Shown here: in pieces, positions 47,976-60,146 of the stretch | Numbering within the stretch: the first letter of the stretch is position 1 | Layout: each line of letters begins with the position of its first letter | DNA from: Paraspadella gotoi | Lineage: Eukaryota > Chaetognatha | Assembly (NCBI GenBank): GCA_051294375.1 | Contig: CM119265.1 | Location: forward strand, 23,428,776-23,492,775 | DNA length: 64,000 nucleotides | Direction of reading: 5' to 3' | The notes under the pieces: generated by a model | What the model saw: only the letters and a program-made list of their open reading frames with translations | The model's database searches: none | Told to the model about the DNA's origin: nothing | Translations under genes and position numbers: made by a program

Positions 47976-50900
47976 ATGGGGAATTACAGTAGCTCTCAGC
48001 TTTGTCCAAATCCAGGTAATAACGTCAAAATTGAACTTTTTATAATCTAACGCTTTAATACAGTATAGAAAAATTTCTTTTTAGCTTCATTCAGTTTTTG
48101 TTAGTAATAAACACGTTAGCAAAAAAAATGTTCAAGTTGAGAAGAGACTAAGATGAAGTCGTGGAAATAAATAAATGAATTAATTTCAGAGTGCGGTTTG
48201 TACATACCTCATCCGGTTGGAAGTTGCGCACGCCTGAAGCAAGAGCAAGAAAACGCACAGGTTGATCCCTGAGCTTTTAAATTTAAGTTTTTTTCTGACA
48301 TTTGGCTCTCTCACTTCTCTCGTATGAACTTCAGGCGTCTTCCGGTTTTCGACATCCATATCCCCGTCGACCTCATAGCTCCTACATTCAAGAAGAAGTC
48401 TCCCAGTCGGCCTGCGCTTCACCCTCTATTGTCACACGTGAATCCGTTCACCACCACGCGATAGCGGGTAATTAGAAAGCTCATTGAAATTTCACTGTAA
48501 CAGAATGCATGATTACTCGGTTGAGTGTCTGAAATTATAATGTTTTTACTGCGTTTAGTCTAGTGTGGTGTATTGACATTTTAGGTTGTATTTACCAATA
48601 TATATATATTTTATTGATGTTATTAGTGAGGTGGAAGTTAATTTTTACCTCGTGTGTGCAGGAACCCTACATTCATTAGCTATTGGTGAGTTTGAGGAAA
48701 TATTGTTATTGAATGATTAAAAAAAATCTTTAACGAAGTAAATCCCATGCGTAAACCTGCTGCTTGAAATTATCGTTAGTCGTGAACCGAGAGCACTTTT
48801 ACGCTTTACGAATGCGTCAACTCTGGTGATACGCAATATTTTTTGGCCTGCATAGTTTTTATCACAACTAATCGTTCCTTAACCACGTCCGTATTTCGTA
48901 TTGTAAACTTTCTTGTCCGCCACACCTTCCCCTTCGCACTTTCGTACTCGAGCACAAAAGCCGCTTCCCCTAACCCGATGTCACTTTGGCCTTTTTCTGA
49001 AGGATCCTCTAGTGTCACCTCTTCACCTTATCGCTTTCGACCCGGACCAGCCTCGGCCTACCCCGGTCGCCAGCCGGGCTTCAACGGCGAGGCCGTCGTC
49101 GAACCCTCCTCGGAATTCGTTGAGGGCGAGAGCGGCCCCGAGTGCCCGGTCTCCCCTGAAGAGTTCCCCCGTGACCCGGGCTCCAGCTCCTACGTCAACT
49201 ATCACTCGACGCAGGGGCGTTCAATTTGCTCGCCCCGACGAGGCATTCGGCCCAGTGGCTCTACTCACTCTCTCTTCGAGGATGCCGTCACTGTTTGTCG
49301 AAAGGTGAGATGTTCGAAGCCTAGTTAGAAACAGAGAAAAGGTAAAAGAAAAGATGCTCAGAAACGCTTTAATTTTGGTCAAGGACGAAGAGGAGATAGC
49401 CGAGGCGAACGAGAAGCGGGGCATTGTCACGCGAGGGGAGTACTTCAGCAGCTCGCGCTACAGCTCGAGACGAAGTTCAGCCGTGACGACGCCCGGCGAA
49501 CCGGAGGAAGGATTCTGCAGGTGATGTCATTTTAGAACAGATCGTAACAAAAAATCTGAAAAAAGGGGCATCTTTTGCCTAGAAAATATTATTTCATGGA
49601 TTTATGGCCTTTTTAGTTCTGGGTCTAAATTAAGTTTTCAAAAAATGGCTTCATTACTTTTATTCTTGATTTAATCCCCCTTAAATGATTAACTTCCCGT
49701 CTCAGGCTCGGAGCAAGGTATGAATTTCTCGTAGTTCTCAAGACACAATCAAAGAAATGACACATCTTTGCATGTTCTCTGCAGATTCTATTGTAGAACC
49801 TAAATCTTGAAGCTGCTTCGGCTGAAGTTTTTCGTTTTTTTTTTGTTATAACATTTTGTTTTCAAATGAGCTTTAAAATTTTGCGTTTTTCGCTTGTACA
49901 TTCAAACTATTTCAATTTAAAAAAAAATTTATGACACATTTTCTTGTTTACAGTCCAAGGCGTACTTTCCGACCCGCGAATCAACGCTCGCTCGATGGGT
50001 GCGACATCTTCGCTGCAATTCAGGTTATAATTTTATGAAAATGAAAGTTTTTTAAGCAAGATCGTTCCAATTTTAAATCTACCTCACTCACTTTCGTTAA
50101 AGAACTTAAGTGAACAATATGAGACCTCCGACTGGGTGCTTAGTACCACCCTCCCAAAGAATGAACCAGGTTTCCCTAAAGAGATCTAAACACAAGGTCC
50201 CAATCATTAAAATCGGATTAATTAATGAAATAGTAAGTGTTTTTTTTTTTTTTAATTTGTTTGCCATCGGCGCGCGTACCATTGTTGGTGTTATGTTCTT
50301 GACACGATTTACAAAGGCTACCTGTATTTTTCTCTCCGATTGCACTGTTTTCTGAACTTTGATAAAACCAAGTTTTTTTTCTCGCAGACTTAAGGATTTT
50401 GTAGTGACTGCTTTTCCCGGGTCCTTTCAACAAAATGATAAATTTTTGTCGCCATACAAATACATTGAGATTCGCAGGTGGACAGCATAGAATTGCTGAT
50501 ACATGCGACGGCGTATTTCATAAATATAAACGTACCTCGAAGAAGAGTTTTGCTTCGGTTTCGCTTCATTAATTCCGTTCTTAATCTACACCGACAGGCG
50601 TTAAACGAACTGAAGGAAGCCGGCGAGGTGGACCAAGTGCACGAGTGGGTCAACGAACAGGGAAGGTTACAACGAAGATTGAAAAAGGCGCGTCCTGGAA
50701 TCGGAATTGTTGGTCCTTCGGGGGAAGAGTTTTGCGGATTGGCCACGGGTAAGTGCATTTTTTTTATCGATTTTTATCTTTTGTCCACTGGCCGTCAACT
50801 GAATTCCTCATAAAATTATTTTCAAACAGTCGAAGAAGCAAAACTGGTCGAAGGGGGCGATTCCTCGACGGCTCTCGACAAGCTCGTCGACGAGAAAGAG

Positions 50901-52934
50901 CATCTCCTCAGCACGGGCCTTACCCCGCTCGATTCCAGCAGCGGCGAAGTCAGGTGATATTTTGCTCCTTCAGGTCGAGTCGCTGTTATTGTATGTGTTC
51001 GACATTATTTGAGGGGGGGGGGACTCTTTCATTGTCCATGCCTGAATTATTTTGTTAAATTGCGAATTTTTATTACTTCGATTATCGTCCGTGCTTACAG
51101 TCCTCCTGACGACAGCACTGCTTCAGACGATGAGCAACCCACAATTACGGAAAGGTAGAAGAGTAGTATGATCATGAATCATGATATATATTACTGTTTT
51201 TATCACCTGTCTCAATTTATGCACCACGGTACATTTTTTTAGCCGATAAAATTTAAATATGATACTTTAGAATATAAATTTTTAAGTAAAATGCATGCTC
51301 CATGACAAGTTAAACTTACCGAGTGTTTCAAAAATATTAGTTTCATCCTGTCAGTTGAAATTCTATGAAGTATCTTTCTTGACGTTTTTGGTTTTTGAAA
51401 CATGCGGTTTCATCCATAATCGTCTTTTAAAGATGTTTGGTCATGGGCAGTCATTTGCTCAAGGGTTATTTTTTCTTTCTAAACTTCTTCAAAGTTTTCG
51501 CAATTGAGGCAATTGATCCAAAATAAAAATATTAACTAAAACTTTCTAAAAAACTAACTAAAACTATTACAATATGCATTTTTGTACGGTTTCCAGTCAT
51601 TTTGAAGCTTCAATCGAATAACCATCGTCAATTTTGTTAAAATTTCAGTGAACTTGAGTGAATAAATGCCCATGCTTGGCGTTTAGGTCTCATATAATTT
51701 TTAATTAATTACAAAACTTTAATCGCCTTATTCCCTTTAATCATAATTTTTTGTGAGTCATACAAATTACAAAATATATATCATCTGGTACATCATCTCT
51801 CTCACTTGTCGTTTTCTCAGTAATTGATCAATAATCATTCCCACTTGTAAAAGATAGGCCTCGCTTTTCATCTTCCTCATGTCTCGTCAGACCCGCGGGA
51901 CTGGAGACGGACGACATCGGCGTCGTGTTTCCCCCCGACGAACAAACGAGCAGATCCAACATTCACGCCGACACCAGCACCCCCCTCTGTCACAACGATA
52001 CAGATACAACCCTCGTTGAAGCCGATCACAGCCGAACCCCTCTCGAAGACCAACTCAGAGGTCTCATGAATTATTGTTTTTAATAATAGTCTTAAATATT
52101 GTTCTATTCATAGTAAAATCATTAACTAATAATTGGCTCATGTTTGTCTATTTTTACAGTACGCTATGAATTTCTGTTCGACAGGTGTAGAACCGCCGTT
52201 GTTTTCGGTGGGCTCCGGCGGATCATCGAACAGCGACGAAGAACCAATGGACTGCATGGATTCTTTGGCGATGGAGATTCGACCAGGGGAGGAAGGTGTC
52301 GTGGATCTTTCCGAAAAGGTAACGCTATGCTTCTCTTCTCTCGACGAGAATATTGGATTAAATCTCTCATTATTTTTATTCCCTATCTATCGAACCTTAG
52401 CAACCCGCTTATCCTTCACTTCGGACCGAAGGAATGATTTATACCAAATTTCAAATTTAGACTTTATTTTTAATTCTTGCCAATACCAAGGTATTAGTTT
52501 AGCCACAACGCGTGGATTTTCCTTGGATTTTGCTTCTCTAATTAACGATTTTTTTAAAAATTCGTTTATGTAAGGATGCCTTTATGAGGCAATTGAAGCG
52601 CTTCTTATTTCGTTCAATCTATTCAGGATGAGCCAGAGGGCAATCTTCCGCCTCGCTACAATTCCCAAACTCCCTATCACCAGCATCCGGGCCACTTGTT
52701 CGCCGAGGAAAATTTTCTTCAAAACCAATCTCAACCCTTTCCCCACTCGGTGGCCGAGGCCTGCGGCAATTCCAACGGTTAGTCGGACGTCGATTTCGAC
52801 CGATATTGCTCTTATTTCTCTGTACCTCTTGTTGAATTATTTTTTATTTCTTCTTGATTTTAGATGATGGTAGCCCGTTGATGGATACCTCCACGTCTTC
52901 TGCCAGACATCATTCGCCTGGGATGTTGAGTTGA
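47976..52934 (+). CDS. large Ser-rich protein of unknown family, 16 exons
   Basis: Exons 47976-48015, 48190-48260, 48335-48467, 48662-48685, 49003-49304, 49384-49520, 49954-50023, 50103-50135, 50478-50531, 50598-50748, 50830-50953, 51101-51154, 51891-52060, 52185-52318, 52627-52777, 52864-52934 give 572 residues with all phases matching. I do not recognise it. The start MGNYSSSQLCPNPECGLYIP has a Cys cluster and a possible myristoylation glycine. The centre is Ser/Arg-rich (SSRYSSRRSSAVTTPGEPE). A helical block follows (CDIFAAIQNLSEQYETSDW; ALNELKEAGEVDQVHEWVNE; GRLQRRLKKARPG), then an acidic disordered tail (SNSDEEPMDCMDSLAMEIRP) ending SARHHSPGMLS. The helical block is the likeliest conserved part. 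Exons 8 and 9 are the least sure: other donors and another open frame exist there. Exon 4 is a 24-base microexon. A signalling or scaffold role is plausible but unproven. Confidence 0.65.
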
Positions 52935-53478
52935 CCTTTTGAACTCTTTTTCGCTTTGCCACAAACGCGATTCGGAACCTCTCTTCTAGCTAATCTTTCA
53001 GTTAAATTCTGTCGACGTGATTCATCATAAAAACGCTACATCGATCAAGTGTATGTCAATCACGACGATTCTTTCAGTTCTTTCTTCCATATTCTATGAT
53101 TAATATATTTTATTAAATTAAGGTACTAGTAACTCTAAGCGCAAAAATTTTGTGATTTTAATTTTATTGGCTGAGCCGTCATAATCTTTATTGATGTATT
53201 TAAGGTCACTCGTAGATCTCATTTCATGTTTCATGTTTCAGTTATTCGCTAGAGAAGCCCCAAAATATTTATTTTACAATTTCACTTCTTATACAGCTAT
53301 CTGATTAATTTATTGTCTCATTATACTGCATAATGTAATAATATTGTACAACTATAAGAACATTCTTGTTTCGCATTCGTTTCGAGATTGTAATAAGATT
53401 TACTAAATTGTTTACATTCTTTTGTTGTCCAGCGAAGTTGTAAATAGTATATTCTAGTGACACAAAAACCAGACTACC
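52935..53478. other. intergenic spacer, AT-rich
   Basis: Between two plus-strand genes. It contains AT-rich DNA and a repeated CATGTTTCATGTTTCA at 53224; no gene seen. Confidence 0.7.
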
Positions 53479-56400
53479 ATGGCAGACGGTGCCGAATCTG
53501 CAGTACTTCAGGACGGGGCGACATCGTCGACGGAAGTGGGCGAATCGGCGAATTCCGTCGCGTCCCCTCCTTCCCTCTGCCCTATCTCCCTTCTTTCCCC
53601 GCAGTCCCCCTTTCCCCCTGGCGACGCTCGATCCCCTCGTCCTCCATCTAACTCTAGCGGCGACTCGGACAGCGAGACCTTTATCTCCGCCCCCGAGGAT
53701 TTCGACGCCGTCGGCACCGCCGCGTCGCCCACGACGCTGGAGGCTCGTCTGGCTTATGCCGTGCGAATCGGAGAGGATCCGCCGTCGCCCTCCCACGTGT
53801 TCGGAGACCGAGCCTCGCCTTCTGTTTCCTTTCCTCCTCTCTCACTTCCATCCGCTCCTCAACAAATCGCCCCTCCCAGCTGGCGTGCTCAAGGAGCCCG
53901 TCCAAAATACCGCAAATCTGCCTCGCCGCATTCCGGCGCCGCGGCCTCAGAACGGCGCCCCCAAACGGCATGGACTGTGAGCGGGGGATGGACGCATCCA
54001 ACTACGGATGACGCCGATTGTGAAGAAAGCGCCGGACGGGAGACGGAAGGAGGAGAGGGAGAGGCGCTCTTCCTCGCCGCCGGGACTCGCGTCAAGAAGA
54101 GCGAGGGCGTGCTGCTGCTCGAGCGCAAGATGGAGGCGCACCGGAGTCTGGACAAGCGAAAGTCCAAGGGCTTCGTCAAGCCACGAAAGGCGCAACGATA
54201 CGTGGAGGACTCTATCGAGAGTGGCGACCAAAACGAGAACCGGATTCGCGAGAAGAGAAAACTGGACCCTTCGAGGCTGGCTGGTCGCGACCCTTCCAAA
54301 GGCTATGGGCGCACCCGTCACGGCCAACACCACAACCGCGAAAAATCCACCCACCGCCGCGGCTGGGCTGGCGGACAAGGGCGGTATCGGCACCGAGAAG
54401 AGCGACAACATTACCATCCCCCACACCACAATCACCAGCTTCACCGCCCGCCTCACAGACGCGTCGTCGCCCCCAAGCCACGCGTGGGCACATCCTCGGA
54501 ATCGGAATGTGAAAAGGCGCCCGCTAGGCAGGAGAAGCCGCGGCAAAGAACGAAGAGACTGCCGACCCAACCAATCGCTTACAACTCTCCGCCCAGGCCC
54601 ACACGTCGAGGAGCCGCCGCTCCAGCGTACCTAGAAAAGGGCCTGAGTCGGGAAGAACTCGGCTGCTCGGCGCCATCTCGGCGGAAACAATCTCTGGAAA
54701 GGGCGTCCTCGTCTCTCATGAGCCTCACTCTGTCGAATGCGCAAGAAGTCAAGGACGACACCGATTCCGCCGAGCCCGTGGCTGCTGTTGCCTCCGCCGC
54801 TACCGCCAAGTCGCCTGCCGAATGCCGCAAGGACGTCGCCCTCTCCATGGTGGTTCACGACCTGAGCAGAGAAAATCCAATCACCGTCGCCAAAGTCAAC
54901 AACCTCTCAAAGCCCTTTGTCATACGAAAGGAGAACATCTCAACACCCTCGCCGAAGGACGGTCACCGACGTCGAACGACGGAGATCTTCGTCAGCGACG
55001 CCGAAGACGCCGGCGCTTCGGATCGCGAGGAAAAGATAAACGAGTTCTGCGACCGATTTGGTCTGGCGCGCATCTCTTCCGGCAGTGATCCTGGACGCGC
55101 ACCTTCCTCCCGCGCTCGACGCTCGAGCTCGACGATCGAGGCGTTGTTGCGGCAGGATCGCGTATCCACGGCGGCCGCGGCTGCTGCTGCGGCCGCCGTC
55201 GATCCGCAACGGCGGATGAGAAAGAACTCGACTGTCGAGGCACCGATGCTGCTGCGGATGGGAGGTGGCGGAAGCGACGTCGCCGCCGCTGCCGGAAAAC
55301 CCGTCACCTCGTCCGTGAAGTCCCGTCTCGAAGACGCCAAGTGCCTCTCTTCCTCATCCCTTTTTGACGTTTCGGAGGGACGACCTTTGAGCATCGAAAG
55401 CCCAACTGTCTCTGATCCTTTCTCCGACTCGACTTCCTCGCCGCCTCTCGTTTCGCCCCAAGACCCTGTAGGTGGCTCTTCCGTTCTAACTTCCTCCGTC
55501 CCTCCTTCCTCCGTCCCTTCCTCCGTCCTCTCCAACGCCGGCCGGTCCAGATCCTTGGATCAATTTCCATCTCGTCATAATCGCGAAAATCTCGTCCCGC
55601 CTCAGATGGCCGAGGTACCGCTATTGGTGTCGGACAGTTCTTCGGACGACATGGAAAAAGGCCATCTCGCCGATCTCTTCGTCGACGGGGGCGACGACGA
55701 TAAAGACGATAAAATCGAGGAAGACGATGTCGAAATCGGCGATCGTCGCGACGATGCTTCCAGCGTTTCTCGTTCCTCGATCAAGGACGATATTCGTTAC
55801 ATCGACGATCGCAGTAGCGACGAGTCGTGGCCGGATGTGGCGAACGCTTCCTCCGCGCGAGCGTTCTCTTCGCACGTTAGTGAATCAAGTGATTGGCGAT
55901 CGAAAATGTGATTTTTAGCCTTAAATTTACTTCTTTTTTTTTTTTCAAACAGTCTCACTCGTGCGAACTTTCCCACGGAGTCTGTTCCCACTACGCTCAT
56001 CGCTACTTTCCAACTAACAATGAAAATGGCGCCGGCGAAGATGGGAACGTCGACTCCGAGAGTCGGGCGGGGCGGACTTCAGCGTCGTCTGTCGAAGACA
56101 ACGACGCTGAAATGTTAGACTCGTCGGAATCGGAGGGTAATGCTGAATAAATTTTCTTGATTTTTTTAGTCGGATCTGCTTATAAGCAGATCCCGACTCT
56201 ATAATTCACTTGGTCGGTTCGTCGGTTCGCCCCTCAATCTTGTCGGGCATTCATATATATCATGTCAAAATATCGAATTATGTTAAATTATGCAAAAAAA
56301 AACGATGTCCGTCAAAAAAAATTATGCAAAAATTACTTGTGATTGGATGGATGGATTGGAATGAAATTTTGTGTGTTGGTAGGGTTTGAGCTAGATATAT

Positions 56401-59400
56401 GAAGTTTCGATTGAATCGTGCGAGTGGAAAAGAGTTTAAATGGAAAAAAACAAAAAAAATCTATTTCACTATTTGAACGCCAATGACTAATAAGTAAACA
56501 GGGCGATTGACTTGAAATTTTGTATGTGATTAGGAAAGTGTGTGATTAAGCTGGAAGTCAAGTTTCGATGGAATCGTCTGAGTGGAATAGAGTTTAAATG
56601 GAAAAAACAAAAAACCTGTTTTACTAATTGATTGTTTTTTTTTATTTTCATATTAAATGTAAATGCAAGATGTATTAATTAATCAAATAATTAATCAGTT
56701 AAATAATCAATTAGTTAATTAATAATAACTAATCAATTAATTAATTATTAAATCAATCATTTATCTATAAATTAATTGTTTAATCAATCAATCAATCAAA
56801 TTATGCCGATTGACCAAATTTTGCAGTTGAGCAAATTATGTCAGTTGACCAAATTATGAAAGTTGACCAAATTATGCAAGTTGGTATTGGCACAGCTACT
56901 GGTAATGATTGATAGATCAATTGATTTATATATTTTTTCATAGATTTATTAAGAAGTCTGTTATGATTTGTTATAATCACATATTGACTTTTTATTGAGA
57001 GTCAGAAAAATTATCATGATTTATCATCGGATTAGCTAATGACCGCTTAATTATCGTAGGCAGTTCCGACATTGTTTGCTAAAACTAGTTTTATTAAGAA
57101 TCACTAATTCACTATACGTTATTTTCTTGTTCCTTTATCATTCTTAGTCGACCTCGATTTTTTGGTCAGCGATCTCAACTCTGATCTCAAGGCGCCCAAA
57201 CGAGAATTGAGGCGACGGAAGCAGACCGTTCAAAAGTCGCGTCGCGACCGCGAAACGGCGGAAGGAAAAAGCGTCGCTCGTCCTCAAGGTAAGCAATGCG
57301 ATTGATTAAACTTAATTTATAGGTCAAGGGCTTTATTTTCTGATCTACATTTCGTGATTTCAACTGTTTCTAGACGAATCCTTGTGGGAACGCATGACGA
57401 CCGGTCCTTATGCCATTCGTCCCTCTCAAGTTCCTGCGTGCATTCCCAAGCCTCGACCGGCTGCGCAAGCGTAAAAATGAAAAAAAAAAGGAGTGAGGCA
57501 TTTAAAAAAAATATTTTGAAATATTTTAATGTCGTAGGCCCCACCAAAGAGCCGTCGTCCCTATCGGAAACGTCCTTACATCCATCGCTCGCCGACCAAT
57601 GAGATGGCGAAACATCGAGGCGGAATTGCTTGGTATCCTTAGCCGTTCATGGTTTTAAATTTCATTTTAAAAAAAGCGACATACTCGACCCCAACCCCCT
57701 CCTCCATCAGAGCAACAAAGACGTCCCACTCTTTCCGAATTGGACACAGAACCGTTCCCACCCTCGGAAATGCTCTATATGGGTCTGCCGTCCTGGATCC
57801 ATTCTAGTTCTACTTCCGCGGCAGCAGACGTCGAAGCCAGATCTTCTCTGATGAACGTCGGAACCCAGCTTTCCGATCTTTGGCGGGGTGAGTAAGATGT
57901 CTTTATTTTAATTATTCCTGCCGTTATTAATTATATTTATGTCATTTATAGAGAGCATTCGCGGCGTCCGTCCTCCGAGTTGTCCGTCTCTCGATTCCTC
58001 TGATTCAGAGCCAGAGAGGCTCGACGCTTTCGGCGAGGAATCTCAGCCGCCTTACCTGGTTTCCCGACGCAGGTACGTGGGAAAGAGAAAATGCGAATCT
58101 TTCCGTCTTTTAAATTTTTTTTTTCTATTCTTTTTCTCCCGCCACAGAATGTACGATCCTTTCTGCACGATTGACAAACGGTCCTCCGTCCGCGAAGTCT
58201 CCGTCGACGACGTCGGATTCCCCGACGTATATCTGCGGCCCTCCTCCGACGTCGGCTCTTCCGATCGCTTAGGCGCCACCCGCTCCGCCTCCGGTTCTCC
58301 CGGCGACTCACCCCGCCCTCGTCCGCCCTCTCCTCATCCTAGTCTTTTCTCCCTCGCCTCTTCGCGACCGAGTCGGTTGAACAGTCGCTCGGTCTTCGCG
58401 ACACCGCTTCATCATACCGCGACTTCCCCGCTTTCTCCTCTCATGTTTTCTCCGCGCCCCTCCTGCTCGACCCACCGGGCCCAGTCTCTTTCTCCCACGC
58501 CCGGTCCGATGGGGTCCTTCGAGAGCCCCCCTCATTCAAGAATGCCCGTTTTCCCCCGAGCGCTTTCCTCCTCGCCCGTTTCATTCTCCGCGTTTCGCTG
58601 TCCTCGGAGACGATCGCCGAGCCACCCACCTCAAAGGACTCATCCTTGGGACCAATCGGCGGAAGAAGAGGAGACGGTTTCGATTTCTATCCCGGTCCCC
58701 TCCCTTTACCCCATCTCGCGGCCGAGGATCGACGCCGATGACGACCCCGGACCAGATGCCTCCGTGACGTGGTCAACTCGCGGACATGATTCGCGCGTTG
58801 GTTCTCCGCCCCGGCGCCTGACGTTCGTACCGTCGTCGGACGCTGGGGAAGAGGAACGAGAATCGTCGCCACCGAGATTCGATTCTGACGACGAAGATAG
58901 CGAAGATAGCGACGATGACGACGAAGATCGCGACGATGACAACTATGGCAACAGCGACAATCACAGCCTTCCGGGCTTGATCGAAGACAATGATTCCGAC
59001 GACTTCACGGATATCTATCCAATCGCTTCCAGGAATATTGAAGCTCAAACCTCCGCCGGTAAATATTTGAGAATTAATAATTATTAATTAATAATTTAAA
59101 AGTTATATTATCGCAAGTTTTTTTGTTTTTTTAGGCCGAAACTTGGACTATTCGATGTACCCCATGTTGACTAGTTCCCCTCGCCTCGATCACGCCGGAA
59201 ACGGAAATGCGGCGGGGAGAGCGAGAGCCGGTCTTTTGGAGCAAGATCAACAGATGTTTAGAAACTCGTAAGAAAAATAATATTTTTTCAACCATTTACG
59301 TAGTTATGTTAATTTTCTCCGCCTTTTTTATTCTACTCGTCTCCCCCATCCCTGTCAGCTTTCGCCCTCTTCGTCGTCGCGGCGCGATTCGAATCCGCGG

Positions 59401-59946
59401 CCCCTATCGCCCCGGTCGGGCCACTTCTTCCTTCCACTCTCTGCCTAACACCAACAGCGCCGTCAGTTCTGCCAGCGCGGCTCCACCGTCTACCGGAGTC
59501 AATCTCAGTTCCATCGTGGACGAATATTCCATCCTCAGTCGGAGATGGAACGTGCGAGCGAACGAGCCCAATGCCAGACAAGAAGGAAATCGTCCCAACA
59601 TTCTGTCTCGACATCAGGTTCCCTTCATTTATATTTTTTATTTTTAGGTTTTTATCAATCAAGACTTCTTTTAGTAAGGGGCGACTTAATAATTAATTAT
59701 TCGTGACGAGTAACTTATGTACTTTAATCTCTACTTCCTATATTAGGCCGGCCGAGACGAAATGCCCTGCCTCGCGCCCAATTGGATGGAGCGTGCCGCC
59801 GCAAGATGGAGGAGGGAAGACGAACGCGGTTCCTTCTTGACTGACTCACCGAATGGAGAAGAGGTACAAACTTTTTTCGGGATATTTCATGTCAATGTTT
59901 TTAGTTATTAGTACATTTACAGCAAACAATCATTATGAATAAATGA
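53479..59946 (+). CDS. very large Ser/Pro-rich acidic disordered protein, 12 exons
   Basis: Exons 53479-55875, 55953-56136, 57148-57288, 57374-57470, 57538-57632, 57711-57887, 57952-58072, 58148-59058, 59135-59267, 59359-59617, 59747-59863 and 59923-59946 give 1551 residues with all phases matching. No family is recognised. Exon 1 (799 codons) opens MADGAESAVLQDGATSSTEV and has a basic segment (LLERKMEAHRSLDKRKSKGF), a His/Arg-rich stretch (residues about 275-335) and two look-alike basic-Ser motifs, RRSSSTIEALL and RKNSTVEAPML. Exon 3 is basic and helical (APKRELRRRKQTVQKSRRD). Exon 8 is Ser/Pro-rich with a run of about 20 mostly Asp/Glu residues. Short ordered-looking pieces include ESLWERMTTGPYAIRPSQ, RWRNIEAELL and MPCLAPNWMERAAARWRRED. 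A nuclear or cytoskeletal scaffold regulated by phosphorylation would fit the composition; this is inference. The last exon (QTIIMNK) is tiny and less certain. Confidence 0.7.
56168..56198. repeat. near-perfect palindrome at an intronic repeat element
   Basis: AGTCGGATCTGCTTAT is followed by its complement ATAAGCAGATCCCGACT; the core GGATCTGCTTATAAGCAGAT (56173-56192, to 56194) is perfect. It lies about 30 bases after exon 2 of the disordered-protein gene. Confidence 0.85.
56341..56640. repeat. diverged direct duplication, ~150-bp unit
   Basis: Both halves contain TGAAATTTTGTRTGTG, GAAGTTTCGATTGAATCGT (AAGTTTCGATGGAATCGT) and AGAGTTTAAATGGAAAAAA. In intron 2 of the disordered-protein gene, next to the palindrome. 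Confidence 0.75.
56803..56882. repeat. short tandem repeat of AGTTGACCAAATTATG type
   Basis: Four to five copies of an 18-20-base unit at the far end of the same intronic repeat region. Confidence 0.8.
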
Positions 59947-60146
59947 CCTTTTGAATGCTTTGCTTTGCGGCTTTGGAATGCGTATGAGGTTTTCTACAAG
60001 CATTAAAAATGAAGCACAAGTGTCGAAACCCAAACGAAAATGACCAAACAGTTATGATTTTCTTTAAATATACGACTTTTTTTTTTTTTTTTTATGCCAG
60101 TTTTTTTTGTGATGTCATAACAGTAAAAAAGATTGGAAGGGATCTT

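Noticed and set aside
50343-50477. Open stretch LKDFVVTAFPGSFQQNDKFL upstream of exon 9
   Set aside because: Needs an incoming phase no nearby donor supplies, and its end overlaps the exon 9 acceptor; kept only as a possible alternative segment.
53889-55570. Long minus-strand and alternate-frame ORFs over the disordered gene's exon 1
   Set aside because: High GC content keeps other frames open; only the plus frame from 53479 links in phase to downstream exons.
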